31,562 bases of DNA from Bacteroidota bacterium (lineage in GTDB: Bacteria; Bacteroidota; Bacteroidia; Bacteroidales; Rikenellaceae): positions 1-31,562 of the forward strand of contig JAEZPN010000120.1 in NCBI GenBank assembly GCA_023413645.1. The letters run 5' to 3'. The first letter of the stretch is position 1; every line of letters begins with the position of its first letter. The position numbers were made by a program, and so were the translations under genes. A model generated the notes under the pieces. The model ran no database searches, had not been told where the DNA came from, and saw only the letters and a program-made list of their open reading frames with translations. Shown one piece after another: positions 1-7,513 of the stretch.

Positions 1-915
1 TATTGTGCCCGCTACGGCGCTATCCTCAACATCAAGGGTGTACTCGCCAACGGGGACATTGAATCTCACATTTAGGTTCTCGGCAGGCTCCGAAGCGTAG
101 AGATCGAGGAAGAGGTATGTGCTATTTTCAAGGAGCGTAATCTCGCCTGTGACGATATCTACACAATTGTCGTTTGTAGAGAGTGTCAAAGAGTAGTTAT
201 AGTCACTCTCCGTAGCACCATACTGATTGTCGAAATATACGCCTGAGAGGTATGGCAACTCTGTGTATGTAACTTCGGGTATGGGTACGCCAGCCTGATT
301 AATTGTAACCGTTGCCTCGCTGTCGAGATATGCAACACGCACCGTTGCACTGCGTGGCTCGTTAGCGGTGTTCTCTGCCACAACCAAACGAGTGCTAATC
401 TTATGCACCGCCTCAACCACAATCCAATCTACTGATGAGGTTACCTCTATCAAATCCTCCTGTGGTGTGTGATTCCACTCGTAGACAACATCGACATCAC
501 CGCCCTTTGCATCTACCTCTATTGTCTCGGCTACGAGCGCGAAAGTGGGACAAGGGTATTGCATTACATTAACCAACACATTGGCGCCGTCGTACGTAAG
601 CTTGATGTTTGCATTACGAGTTTTGCCGGTGGTATTCTCCGAAATGGCAAACGTAAAGCTACCCTCCTCGGCAGAGGTCTCTACAATCCAATCCTCCATA
701 GGTGTAGCCTCAACACTCACACCCTCTATTGGATTTACTATATCATAGGTTACGGTAATCTCGCCTCCCTCATATTCGAGCGAGAACTCATCGTTCGATG
801 TTATGGTAAACTCAGCCTCGGGCTTTGGCTGTGGCTCTGGCTGAGGTGTTGGCTCTGGGCCGCATGCCACAAACATTAGCACACAGAGTGTCATCAAAAG
901 TGAAAAACGTTTCAT
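1..915 (-). CDS. BACON-domain surface lipoprotein, 5' part only
   Basis: The gene reads leftward from an ATG at 913-915 and runs open through position 1, so 305 codons are present and the C-terminus lies outside the window. The N-terminus is a lipoprotein signal (MKRFSLLM..., lipobox FVAC, Cys18), followed by a Pro/Glu-rich linker. Two BACON-like beta-sandwich repeats follow, at about residues 33-115 and 118-200. Each has a central DWIV motif and ends in a strand closing with a Gln (VMQYP, INQAG). Residues beyond about 205 form a further beta-rich region that I do not recognise. BACON domains are typical of Bacteroidetes surface proteins and are thought to bind glycans or act as spacers. Substrate and catalytic activity cannot be judged because the C-terminus is missing. 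A consensus promoter lies just upstream. Confidence 0.85.
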   Translation of the reverse strand, partial: MKRFSLLMTLCVLMFVACGPEPTPQPEPQPKPEAEFTITSNDEFSLEYEGGEITVTYDIVNPIEGVSVEATPMEDWIVETSAEEGSFTFAISENTTGKTRNANIKLTYDGANVLVNVMQYPCPTFALVAETIEVDAKGGDVDVVYEWNHTPQEDLIEVTSSVDWIVVEAVHKISTRLVVAENTANEPRSATVRVAYLDSEATVTINQAGVPIPEVTYTELPYLSGVYFDNQYGATESDYNYSLTLSTNDNCVDIVTGEITLLENSTYLFLDLYASEPAENLNVRFNVPVGEYTLDVEDSAVAGTI

Positions 916-946
916 AAATATATTGCTTTAAAGATTTAACCTACTG

Positions 947-977
947 CGAAGATAGTGATTTTTAGTTTATAATCAAA
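947..977 (-). promoter_or_regulatory. Bacteroidetes-type promoter of the BACON lipoprotein
   Basis: On the minus strand the -33 box TTTG (974-977) is followed by exactly 19 nt and the -7 box TATCTTCG (947-954), about 31 nt upstream of the ATG. This is the Bacteroidetes vegetative promoter layout. The rest of the 916-1218 gap holds only this promoter and the hairpin at 1132-1178; I see nothing else in it. Confidence 0.8.
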
Positions 978-1131
978 GAAATTTAAGCATTTATTACGGG
1001 GCGGGTAACTGTATAGTAAGCATCGAATTATAAGCAATTAGAAGATTACATTGATTGAAAAATAATTGCAGCCAATTCAAGGAAAAAAGTAAAAAAGAGT
1101 CAGAAGGGGTTAGGTTTGGCCTCGACATGAA

Positions 1132-1178
1132 AATAGCCCGGATGGGTAGTACTTGACGTACGTCCCATTCGGGCTATT
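1132..1178 (-). terminator. Hairpin terminator of the gyrA-TPR unit; copy 1 of a repeated stem-loop
   Basis: Fifteen-bp stem arms (1132-1146 and 1164-1178) enclose a 17-nt loop that itself contains GTAC-GTCAA-GTAC. On the minus strand a short T run follows. The hairpin lies 40 nt past the stop codon of the TPR gene, as expected of an intrinsic terminator. Unusually, 31 nt of its core (1140-1170) recur exactly at 13974-14004. Confidence 0.8.
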
Positions 1179-1218
1179 GATTGAGAGGTCGAGTATGACC
1201 CTTTATCACAAGAAATTA

Positions 1219-2577
1219 TTACAAGTTCATGAAGAGCTCGTGATACTTGTTATACTTATCCATCATGCCATCCATGTCGCGGAGACGGAAGCAGAGGTTA
1301 TTGAGGTACTCGATAGTAGCACCATCAGTAGGATTGAGCTCGTGAGCCTTCTCGAGCCATGGAATAGCCTCAGCATAGATATAGTTGATCTTAGCGTACT
1401 CAGCCTCGTACTCATCGTATGAGAGATTAGAGTTAGAGTTGAGCTTCTCAACCTGAGCGTTAGCCTTCTCGATTACGAAGTAGCCAGTGTAGAAGTTAGG
1501 TTCGAAGTCTGTAGGACGGAGCTCTACGCACTTCTCGAATGACTTGATACACTCGTCGTAGTTCTTGAGAGCGTTAAATACACGACCACGACCAAACCAG
1601 AGGTCATAGTTTGTAGGATCCTCCTTGAGTGAAGTCTCGATCATTGTTACAAGCTCTGCAGGGTCACCTACACCCTCCTCAGCAGTGTAGAGCTGCATAA
1701 GGCCATCGAGGATAGTGTTGTTCTTGGGGAACTTCTTGATACCTGCGAGAAGAGCCTCCTTAGCGTTAGCAAGAGCTGCATCGCGGTTAACACCCTTCTG
1801 ACCATAATAGCAGTGGAAGAGGAAGTAGTAGATGTTACCTACCTGATCCTCATAGCCAGCAGCGAGGGCTGCGTTGAAGAGCTGCTCACCAGCTGTGAAT
1901 GCTGCAACAGCCTCATCACCCTGGAGAGTTGAAGCGTACATAGTCATAAGCATACCTGCGTTGTAGAGGTAGTCGTAGTTAGGAGTTGTTGAAGGAACAA
2001 CTGTGAGTGCCTGGAACGCTGTGAGGAATGACTGTGCAGCCTCTGCTGTATGACCCATGTTGTTGAGTGCGTCACCCTGCTGTGCAAGAGCATTAGAGAG
2101 TGTCAAAGCGATAGAGGCAATCTTAGACTCCTGCTTAGGATCCATCTCGTAAGCCTTAGCCATAGACTCGATAGCTGTCTCTGCAAGGTTCTCCTTGATA
2201 GCGAGCTTCTGCTCCCAACCCTGGATGAAACCAGTCATAGGATCGAGGTATACGTCAACGTACTCGTAAGAGAATACGATTGAAGGCATACCCTGGAATG
2301 TTGACTCGTATGAACCCTCGGGGTTACCTACGTTCATCTGGAGCACCTGTGCGGGGATACCCTGACCGAGCTCCTTAGTAGGAAGGATGTAGGCGTTGGT
2401 GTAGGCGTTAGCACGTGCTACCCAAGAAGATGCCTTCAAACCCTTCTTTGCATCCAAAACAGTCGCATCTGCCTTCTCGAGCTTTGCAAGCTCCTTAGCA
2501 GTGTTCACCTTCTGTGCATTTGCAGCGGGCAATGCCAACACGAGCATTGCAGCTACGAAGAACAATAACTTTTTCAT
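1219..2577 (-). CDS. Periplasmic tetratricopeptide repeat protein
   Basis: A 452-aa protein with a type I signal peptide (MKKLLFFVAAML..., cleavage near ANA-QK at residue 21). Helical repeats follow, with TPR signatures clearest at about residues 315-350 (LWFGRGRVFNALKNYDECI) and 395-435 (AIPWLEKAHELNP). Around residues 145-300 the chain is helical with weaker TPR-like repeats. No catalytic motif is visible, so it is probably a periplasmic scaffold or assembly factor; its partner is unknown. It begins 23 bp after the gyrA stop with no room for a promoter, so it should be cotranscribed with gyrA. The transcript ends at the hairpin 1132-1178. Start choice is unambiguous because of the signal peptide. 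Confidence 0.9.
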   Translation of the reverse strand: MKKLLFFVAAMLVLALPAANAQKVNTAKELAKLEKADATVLDAKKGLKASSWVARANAYTNAYILPTKELGQGIPAQVLQMNVGNPEGSYESTFQGMPSIVFSYEYVDVYLDPMTGFIQGWEQKLAIKENLAETAIESMAKAYEMDPKQESKIASIALTLSNALAQQGDALNNMGHTAEAAQSFLTAFQALTVVPSTTPNYDYLYNAGMLMTMYASTLQGDEAVAAFTAGEQLFNAALAAGYEDQVGNIYYFLFHCYYGQKGVNRDAALANAKEALLAGIKKFPKNNTILDGLMQLYTAEEGVGDPAELVTMIETSLKEDPTNYDLWFGRGRVFNALKNYDECIKSFEKCVELRPTDFEPNFYTGYFVIEKANAQVEKLNSNSNLSYDEYEAEYAKINYIYAEAIPWLEKAHELNPTDGATIEYLNNLCFRLRDMDGMMDKYNKYHELFMNL

Positions 2578-2600
2578 AGTAAGTTTTAAGTATTAAGTAT

Positions 2601-5183
2601 TTATTCGTTTACATTCTCTGTTGTCTCTACAGCAACCTCTGTCTCTGCTGTAGCCTCTACGGTTGCCTCTGCTGTCTCTACGCCCTCAGCGGCCTCCTCC
2701 TCGGTCTTGGGTACTGCTGTAACTGAAGCGATAGAGTCACCCTCGCGCAAGTCGATAACCTTTACGCCCTGTGTAGCACGTCCCGCAACACGAATCTGAT
2801 CTGCCGATGTGCGGATTGTGAGACCCGAGCGGTTGATAATCATAAGGTCGTTATCGTCGGTTACGGCCTGGATAGAGATAAGTTGACCTGTCTTCTCCGT
2901 AACGTTGATAGTCTTGACACCCTTACCACCACGGTTAGTGATGCGGTACTCCTCAAGGTCAGTACGCTTACCGTAGCCATTCTCGCTAAGTACGAGTACA
3001 TCCTCCTTAGAGTCGGGCTCGATAGCGATCATGCCGATAACCTCGTTATCATCCTCGATAGAGATAGCGCGCACACCCGAGCTGACACGACCCATAGGAC
3101 GTACTGTAGACTCGTTGAAGCGGATAGCACGACCCTCGCGTGCAGCAATCATAATCTCGGCATTGCCACTTGTGAGCTTAACCTCCAACAACTGGTCTCC
3201 CTCTCTAATAACGATTGCCTTAACACCGTTAGTACGTGGACGTGAATAATCCTCGAGCGTTGTCTTCTTAACGATACCACGCTTAGTACACATAACGAGG
3301 TAATTATTCTCTACGAACTCCTTGTCGTTGAGGTTCTTAACATTGATATATGCACGAACCTTATCGCCGGGTTCAATCTGGATGACGTTCTGGATGGCGC
3401 GACCCTTAGATGAGCGTGTGCCCTCAGGAATCTGGTATACTTTGAGCCAGTAGCAGCGGCCCATCTCCGTGAAGAACATCATTGTATTGTGCATTGACGC
3501 TACGTAGATGTGCTCGATGAAGTCCTCATCGCGTGTTGCACTACCCTTAGCACCCTTGCCACCACGGTTCTGTGTGCGGTACTCTGCCAATGGAGTACGC
3601 TTGATGTAACCCATGTGCGAAATGGTGATTACCATGTCGTCATCAGCGTAGAAGTCCTCGGGGTTAAACTCCTCAGATGAGTAGATGATCTCCGAGCGGC
3701 GCTCGTCGCCATACTTCTCCTTCATCTCCTGGAGCTCGTCCTTGATGATCTGCATCTGCATATCGTGGTTAGCAAGCACTGCCTTGAGGTAGTCGATAGT
3801 CTTAATCAACTCGTCACGCTCTGCCTCGAGCTGCTCGCGCTGGAGACCTGTGAGCTGACGCAAACGCATCTCCATAATGGCTGCTGTCTGCAACTCTGAG
3901 AGGCCGAAGCGCTCCTGAAGGCGTGTACGTGCCTCCTCTGTTGTCTTCGATGAGCGGATGATGTGTACAACCTCGTCGATATTGTCCTGTGCGATGAGCA
4001 AGCCCTCAACAATGTGGAGGCGCTCCTCAGCCTTCTGCAAATCGAAGCGCGAACGACGTACGATAACATCGTGACGGTGGTCAACGAAGTGGCGGATAAG
4101 CTCCTTGAGGTTGAGCAACTGTGGGCGACCATTCACCAATGCGATGTTGTTGACCGCAAACGATGTCTGCAAGGGGGTATTCTTGTAGAGTGTATTGAGC
4201 ACTACGCTCGCCACAGCATCTTGCTTCAAGATGATGACGATACGCATACCCTGGCGGTCAGACTCATCGTTGATGTATGAGATACCCTCAATCTTCTTCT
4301 CGTTGATAAGGTCGGCGATACGCTTAATCATATCGGCCTTGTTGACCATGTATGGAATCTCGGTGATTACGATGCACTCACGACCCGAAGCGGTGTGCTC
4401 AATCTCGGTTTTTGCACGCATAACAACGCGACCACGACCTGTGAGCAACGCCTCCTTAACACCCTCATAGCCGTAGATGATACCGCCTGTGGGGAAGTCG
4501 GGACCCTTAACATAGTCCAACAACTCCTCGCACTCACACTCTGGGTTGTCGATATATGCGCAGCAAGCATCTACAACCTCGCCCAAGTTGTGTGGCGCCA
4601 TGTTGGTTGCCATACCTACAGCGATACCGCTCGCACCATTGACGAGCAACAAAGGAATCTTTGTAGGCAATACGGTAGGCTCCTTCATTGTATCGTCGAA
4701 GTTAAGACCCCAGTCGATAGTCTCCTTCTCGATATCTGCCATAACCTCGTCAGTAATCTTCTGCATGCGCGCCTCGGTGTAACGCATAGCCGCGGGTGAG
4801 TCGCCGTCCATAGAACCGAAGTTACCCTGACCCTCTACCAAGGGGTAGCGCATAGACCAATCCTGCGCCATACGTACCATAGCCTCATATACTGAGCTAT
4901 CGCCGTGGGGGTGGAACTTACCGAGCACATCACCGACGATACGGGCACTCTTACGAGTAGGTTTGTCAGATGAGAGGTTAAGCTCAGCAGCCATATCATA
5001 CAAAATACGACGATGTACGGGCTTCAAACCGTCACGCACATCGGGCAGTGCACGCGACACGATTACCGACATCGAATAGTCGATATATGCCGCTTTCATC
5101 TGCTCTTCGAGGTTGACCTGGACGATACGTCCACCAGTGGTCTCGCTCGCGTTGTTGTTCAACTCTTGAGTCATATTCTCCAT
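2601..5183 (-). CDS. gyrA: DNA gyrase subunit A
   Basis: GyrA of 860 aa, the breakage-reunion subunit that with GyrB introduces negative supercoils using ATP. The catalytic tyrosine is Y135 in AAMRYTEARM, equivalent to E. coli Y122. The quinolone-determining region reads HPHGDSSVYEAMV with Ser96 and Glu100 at the E. coli 83 and 87 positions, the susceptible-type Ser at 83. The C-terminal beta-pinwheel carries the GyrA box as QNRGGKG plus a second TNRGGKG repeat. An acidic, Glu/Thr/Ala-rich tail of about 35 residues ends the protein. I chose MENMTQEL at 5183. The frame stays open to 5276, but the extra 31 residues are Lys/Ile-rich, overlap the promoter at 5246-5277 and match nothing in GyrA. 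The TPR gene follows in the same unit. Confidence 0.98.
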   Translation of the reverse strand: MENMTQELNNNASETTGGRIVQVNLEEQMKAAYIDYSMSVIVSRALPDVRDGLKPVHRRILYDMAAELNLSSDKPTRKSARIVGDVLGKFHPHGDSSVYEAMVRMAQDWSMRYPLVEGQGNFGSMDGDSPAAMRYTEARMQKITDEVMADIEKETIDWGLNFDDTMKEPTVLPTKIPLLLVNGASGIAVGMATNMAPHNLGEVVDACCAYIDNPECECEELLDYVKGPDFPTGGIIYGYEGVKEALLTGRGRVVMRAKTEIEHTASGRECIVITEIPYMVNKADMIKRIADLINEKKIEGISYINDESDRQGMRIVIILKQDAVASVVLNTLYKNTPLQTSFAVNNIALVNGRPQLLNLKELIRHFVDHRHDVIVRRSRFDLQKAEERLHIVEGLLIAQDNIDEVVHIIRSSKTTEEARTRLQERFGLSELQTAAIMEMRLRQLTGLQREQLEAERDELIKTIDYLKAVLANHDMQMQIIKDELQEMKEKYGDERRSEIIYSSEEFNPEDFYADDDMVITISHMGYIKRTPLAEYRTQNRGGKGAKGSATRDEDFIEHIYVASMHNTMMFFTEMGRCYWLKVYQIPEGTRSSKGRAIQNVIQIEPGDKVRAYINVKNLNDKEFVENNYLVMCTKRGIVKKTTLEDYSRPRTNGVKAIVIREGDQLLEVKLTSGNAEIMIAAREGRAIRFNESTVRPMGRVSSGVRAISIEDDNEVIGMIAIEPDSKEDVLVLSENGYGKRTDLEEYRITNRGGKGVKTINVTEKTGQLISIQAVTDDNDLMIINRSGLTIRTSADQIRVAGRATQGVKVIDLREGDSIASVTAVPKTEEEAAEGVETAEATVEATAETEVAVETTENVNE

Positions 5184-5245
5184 TATCAATATATATATAA
5201 ATTTTATCTCTCGTTTTTGCTCACCTATATAAATATATAGACCCG

Positions 5246-5277
5246 CAAATTTACGCTTTATTTTCGATTTGAGCAAA
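5246..5277 (-). promoter_or_regulatory. gyrA promoter
   Basis: On the minus strand TTTG (5274-5277), 20 nt, TAAATTTG (5246-5253), about 60 nt upstream of the MENMTQ start. This placement rules out the longer open frame beginning at 5276. Confidence 0.7.
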
Positions 5278-5392
5278 CATTGAAGCGAAAAAGTAAGGTC
5301 TCACACAGCGCTTTTATTAAAATTATCGCCGTAATGCTCGTTTTTAGACGTTTTAAGCGCATCTACAGTGGAGGCAAAGGGGAGGACGAGAG

Positions 5393-5419
5393 GAGAATTA
5401 GAATTAGTAATTAGTAATG
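5393..5419 (+). repeat. AT-rich heptamer array (TTAGTAA-type), remnant
   Basis: A short run of AATTAG / AATTAGT units, close in sequence to the terminal repeats of the four-helix-bundle element at 21363-21843. No partner array in opposite orientation was found within a few hundred bases. It stands at the left margin of a decayed region, so it may mark a solo or eroded end of such an element. Confidence 0.5.
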
Positions 5420-5451
5420 CGTCTGTAATTATAAATGAGTTAATCTGTTTC

Positions 5452-5650
5452 ATGGTAGGGCGTTTGCAAATTGAGAAAACAAAACCTACCTTTGAGGGAG
5501 AAATCTCAACGCAAGAGTTTATAGAGGCATGGAAAAAGGACATTCATAGCAACGTGCATGGGACACCACAAAAGCTGTCTTGTATGAGATTTTACCATTA
5601 GTAAAAGAGAATTTAGAGTATCAAAAAAAGCAGTATGGAGCAGAAAGAAC
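5452..5650 (+). pseudogene. Fragmented gene of unknown function, probable frameshift
   Basis: From ATG 5452 one frame reads about 36 natural-looking residues (MVGRLQIEK...TQEFIEAWKKDIHSN), then drifts to a stop at 5599-5601. From about 5553 the next frame reads a second helical stretch (RAWDTTKAVLYEILPLVKENLEYQKKQYG). Joining the two gives one continuous helical protein broken by a frameshift near 5550. Protein family not recognised. Alternatively, the first frame could be a genuine 49-aa ORF (5452-5601). The surrounding stretch is AT-richer than its neighbours and contains other fragments, which favours decay. Confidence 0.4.
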
Positions 5651-5811
5651 AAACACAATCGTCATCGCAAGAAAAGAGCATGTACAAGCAGATGGTGGAG
5701 GATATAAGGAAGCAGAGCTTCAAGGTTATCACGAAGGTAGACCCATCGAAGCGTTCTCCCGAGATGCAGCGCTTGATAGACGAGGCGAAGGCGCAGATGC
5801 GCAAGAAGTAA
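5635..5811 (+). CDS. Small Lys/Glu-rich helical protein, unknown function (58 aa)
   Basis: An intact 58-aa frame from ATG 5635 to TAA 5811, beginning MEQKEQTQSSSQEK. It has a Gln/Ser-rich start, a predicted amphipathic helix (YKQMVEDIRKQSFKVI), a VDPSKRSPEM turn and a basic helical tail ending AQMRKK. The composition looks like a real soluble small protein rather than chance. It overlaps the end of the upstream fragment in another frame and is followed by another fragment. No family recognised, and no promoter of its own seen. It could be the last intact gene of a decayed mobile or plasmid-derived module. It may also be non-functional. Confidence 0.45.
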   Translation: MEQKEQTQSSSQEKSMYKQMVEDIRKQSFKVITKVDPSKRSPEMQRLIDEAKAQMRKK

Positions 5812-5945
5812 CCCGCTACTCTATCTCTGCTCCTACCTTCTACTCAAATGCTGTGTTTGCCGTACGCAATATCAAGCATGATGCGTTCATGGATAAATGG
5901 GGTGATGTGTACGCTGAGTTAGCCACTAAGCTTCACACAACGTAA
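5811..5945 (+). pseudogene. C-terminal gene fragment, unknown
   Basis: A frame without a good start reads about 44 residues (RYSISAPTFYSNAVFAVRNI..., then MDKWGDVYAELATKL) to TAA 5943-5945. The FYSNA..AV..IK pattern faintly recalls an N-terminal motif in large polyvalent proteins of Bacteroidetes mobile elements, but the match is too short to name. It is most likely a remnant. From 5946 to the sigma-factor promoter at 6119 I see nothing. Confidence 0.35.
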
Positions 5946-6118
5946 TTCACCTCTAAATAGTGTGTCATTTCACCCTCCATTTTGGTCGCTTCACCGCAGG
6001 ATATATTCAAACAAAATTGCGCATTACACTTTCGTAACTAGCTCATTGGCATACATTTTGCCACACGCAAAACATAAATTTCGGCCGTAGGCACACAACG
6101 TTGCAACAAGTAAAATAT

Positions 6119-6149
6119 TTTGTGGTTTCAAATATTATTTATATCTTGC
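6119..6149 (+). promoter_or_regulatory. Promoter of the ECF sigma gene
   Basis: TTTG (6119-6122), 19 nt, TATCTTGC (6142-6149), a near-consensus Bacteroidetes promoter. It leaves a 5' leader of about 75 nt before ATG 6232. Confidence 0.6.
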
Positions 6150-6231
6150 AATCGAAAACAAAGATTATTAACTAAAAAACTATAGTGCCTATCGAGAAAT
6201 TTCTGCTCTTAAACCTTTAACATAGAAGAGT

Positions 6232-6816
6232 ATGAACGTGACATCATTAAGCGATCGTGTATTGCTTAACAACTACATTTCGGGAGATAGGAGAGCTATA
6301 TCTGAACTTATCGAGCGTCATTCAGTGCGCGTGCGTAATTATATCGGCATGATGGTACGCAACGACGACATCGCTGACGACATTTTCCAGGAGACATTTA
6401 TTAAGGCAGTAAAGGTCATCGACGAGGGTCGCTATACCGATTCGGGTAAGTTCCTCTCGTGGGTGCTACGCATCGCACACAACCGCGTGCTCGACCACTT
6501 CCGTCGCGAGAAGGCGAGCCGTCAGGTCAACGAGGCAGAGGCGGGCTACGACGTCATTGGCACTATGCGCTTCTCGGAGCCTACAACCGAGGATGAACTC
6601 GTGCATGGCGAGATGGAGCAGACCATACGCGACCTTATCGACCTACTGCCCGAGGAGCAGCAGGAGGTGGTACGCCTACGCTACTACTCTAAGCTCTCGT
6701 TCCAGGAGATCGCCGAGCACACTAACGTAAGCATAAACACCGCGCTGGGACGTATGCGCTATGCGCTAATCAACCTGCGCCGTATGATCAAGGAGAAAAA
6801 TATCGTACTAAATTAA
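6232..6816 (+). CDS. ECF-type RNA polymerase sigma factor
   Basis: A 194-aa sigma-70 family protein of the extracytoplasmic-function type. Region 2 spans about residues 22-92, with the core-binding part DDIADDIFQETFIKA and the -10 recognition helix GKFLSWVLRIAHNRVLDHFRRE. Region 4 spans about 138-188, with LPEEQQEVVRLRYY and the helix-turn-helix SFQEIAEHTNVSINTALGRMRYAL. Region 3 and region 1.1 are absent, as expected. No anti-sigma (FecR-like or zinc-binding) gene and no SusC/D pair is adjacent, so this is unlikely to be a TonB-coupled regulator. The only partner downstream is a 47-aa acidic microprotein (6888-7031) in the same transcript. Confidence 0.93.
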   Translation: MNVTSLSDRVLLNNYISGDRRAISELIERHSVRVRNYIGMMVRNDDIADDIFQETFIKAVKVIDEGRYTDSGKFLSWVLRIAHNRVLDHFRREKASRQVNEAEAGYDVIGTMRFSEPTTEDELVHGEMEQTIRDLIDLLPEEQQEVVRLRYYSKLSFQEIAEHTNVSINTALGRMRYALINLRRMIKEKNIVLN

Positions 6817-6852
6817 CACCTTCACACAATAAGCGTTGAGGCGGGGCGTTAT

Positions 6853-6889
6853 ATAGGCAAACAATCACTTTAAAATATGGTTTGCCTAT
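6853..6889 (+). promoter_or_regulatory. Hairpin covering the start codon of the 47-aa microprotein
   Basis: Perfect 10-bp inverted repeat, ATAGGCAAAC at 6853-6862 and GTTTGCCTAT at 6880-6889, with a 17-nt loop. The right arm contains the first two bases of the ATG at 6888-6890. No T run follows, so it is not an obvious terminator. It would hide the initiation region in the mRNA and could gate translation, or it could be a DNA operator. Confidence 0.55.
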
Positions 6890-7031
6890 GAGTGAAATCG
6901 ACCCACGAACACTTCAACTCTACAGTGAGGAGCACTTATTGATGAACGACGTGGTGCAGGATGATGCCGACCTACTCTTCTTGGACACATACCTCACCGA
7001 CATCTTCAAGTGCAGTAAAGAGTGCCGATAG
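6888..7031 (+). CDS. Acidic microprotein downstream of the sigma factor (47 aa)
   Basis: ATG 6888 to TAG 7031 encodes 47 residues: MSEIDPRTLQLYSEEH, then a strongly acidic hydrophobic helix (NDVVQDDADLLFLDTYL), then a short tail with two cysteines (CSKEC). It lies 71 nt after the sigma stop, and its stop codon lies inside an intrinsic terminator, so sigma factor and microprotein appear to share one transcript end. A small acidic protein beside an ECF sigma factor could be an anti-sigma-like partner, but no known family is recognised. That role is inference from position and charge only. Confidence 0.6.
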   Translation: MSEIDPRTLQLYSEEHLLMNDVVQDDADLLFLDTYLTDIFKCSKECR

Positions 7032-7056
7032 CCCCGCTACCGGCATTTTTTATTTT
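7023..7056 (+). terminator. Intrinsic terminator of the sigma-factor transcript
   Basis: Ten-position stem TGCCGATAGC / GCTACCGGCA with one A-C mismatch, a CCC loop and TTTTTTATTTT behind it. It overlaps the last codons and stop of the microprotein. Confidence 0.85.
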
Positions 7057-7140
7057 ATACGTAACGCCGTGGTGATTAGCAACATAGGCAATAGGTACGC
7101 TATAAAATTAAAAAATTATAGTGAAAAAGTTGTCGAAAAT

Positions 7141-7171
7141 TTTGCAGGATATAAAATAATGTCTATCTTTG
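7141..7171 (+). promoter_or_regulatory. tRNA-Leu promoter
   Basis: TTTG (7141-7144), 19 nt, TATCTTTG (7164-7171): exact Bacteroidetes consensus, 25 nt before the tRNA. Confidence 0.88.
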
Positions 7172-7196
7172 CGCTCGAAATCAGTCAAACACTGAT

Positions 7197-7280
7197 GCCC
7201 AGATGGCGGAATCGGTAGACGCGCTGGTCTCAAACACCAGTAGGTTCACCCCTGTGCCGGTTCGACCCCGGCTCTGGGTA
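7197..7280 (+). tRNA. tRNA-Leu (anticodon CAA)
   Basis: An 84-nt class II tRNA. The acceptor stem is GCCCAGA / TCTGGGT (last pair G-T) with discriminator A. The anticodon stem-loop CTGGT-CTCAAAC-ACCAG carries CAA. A variable arm follows, then the T arm GCCGG-TTCGACC-CCGGC. CCA is not encoded (CTA follows). It reads UUG codons. It is a single-gene transcript with its own consensus promoter and terminator. Confidence 0.96.
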
Positions 7281-7283
7281 CTA

Positions 7284-7325
7284 AAAACCCTCGTAGATTA
7301 ATTTCTACGGGGGTTTCTTCTTTTC
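7284..7325 (+). terminator. Terminator after tRNA-Leu
   Basis: AAACCCTCGTAGA pairs with TCTACGGGGGTTT (including a G-T pair) around a short loop, followed by a T-rich CTTCTTTTC tail. Confidence 0.8.
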
Positions 7326-7376
7326 ATTACCCCCAAAATGGTCACTTTTGGTCACCTATGAAAATGTCAAATATAA

Positions 7377-7440
7377 ATGGGTGTTAATAGCAACCCATAC
7401 GGACATTATTTTGAAGTTATATTTTTTTTTACTATTTTCG
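7377..7440 (+). promoter_or_regulatory. Promoter of the FN3 lipoprotein, with an operator-like inverted repeat
   Basis: TTTG (7410-7413), 19 nt, TATTTTCG (7433-7440). Eleven bases upstream of the -33 box lies the inverted repeat ATGGGT (7377-7382) / ACCCAT (7393-7398), a plausible activator site. Further upstream GGTCAC occurs twice (about 7340-7355). The leader from the start site to ATG 7514 is about 70 nt. Confidence 0.65.
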
Positions 7441-7513
7441 CATCGTAAAGTGTTATTACACTTTGTATGCGAAACGTAGAAATAAAATTTATAAATCAAA
7501 AACTAAAAAAGCC

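Noticed and set aside
469..879. Long plus-strand frame antisense to the BACON lipoprotein
   Set aside because: Leu/Tyr/Cys-rich nonsense composition, no promoter; it mirrors the real minus-strand lipoprotein with a signal peptide and BACON motifs.
5184..5276. N-terminal extension of GyrA
   Set aside because: It overlaps the consensus promoter, is Lys/Ile-rich and does not match the GyrA family; MENMTQEL is the better start.
7463..7513. Upstream ATG giving a longer FN3 lipoprotein
   Set aside because: It would place 17 basic residues before an otherwise perfect lipoprotein signal.
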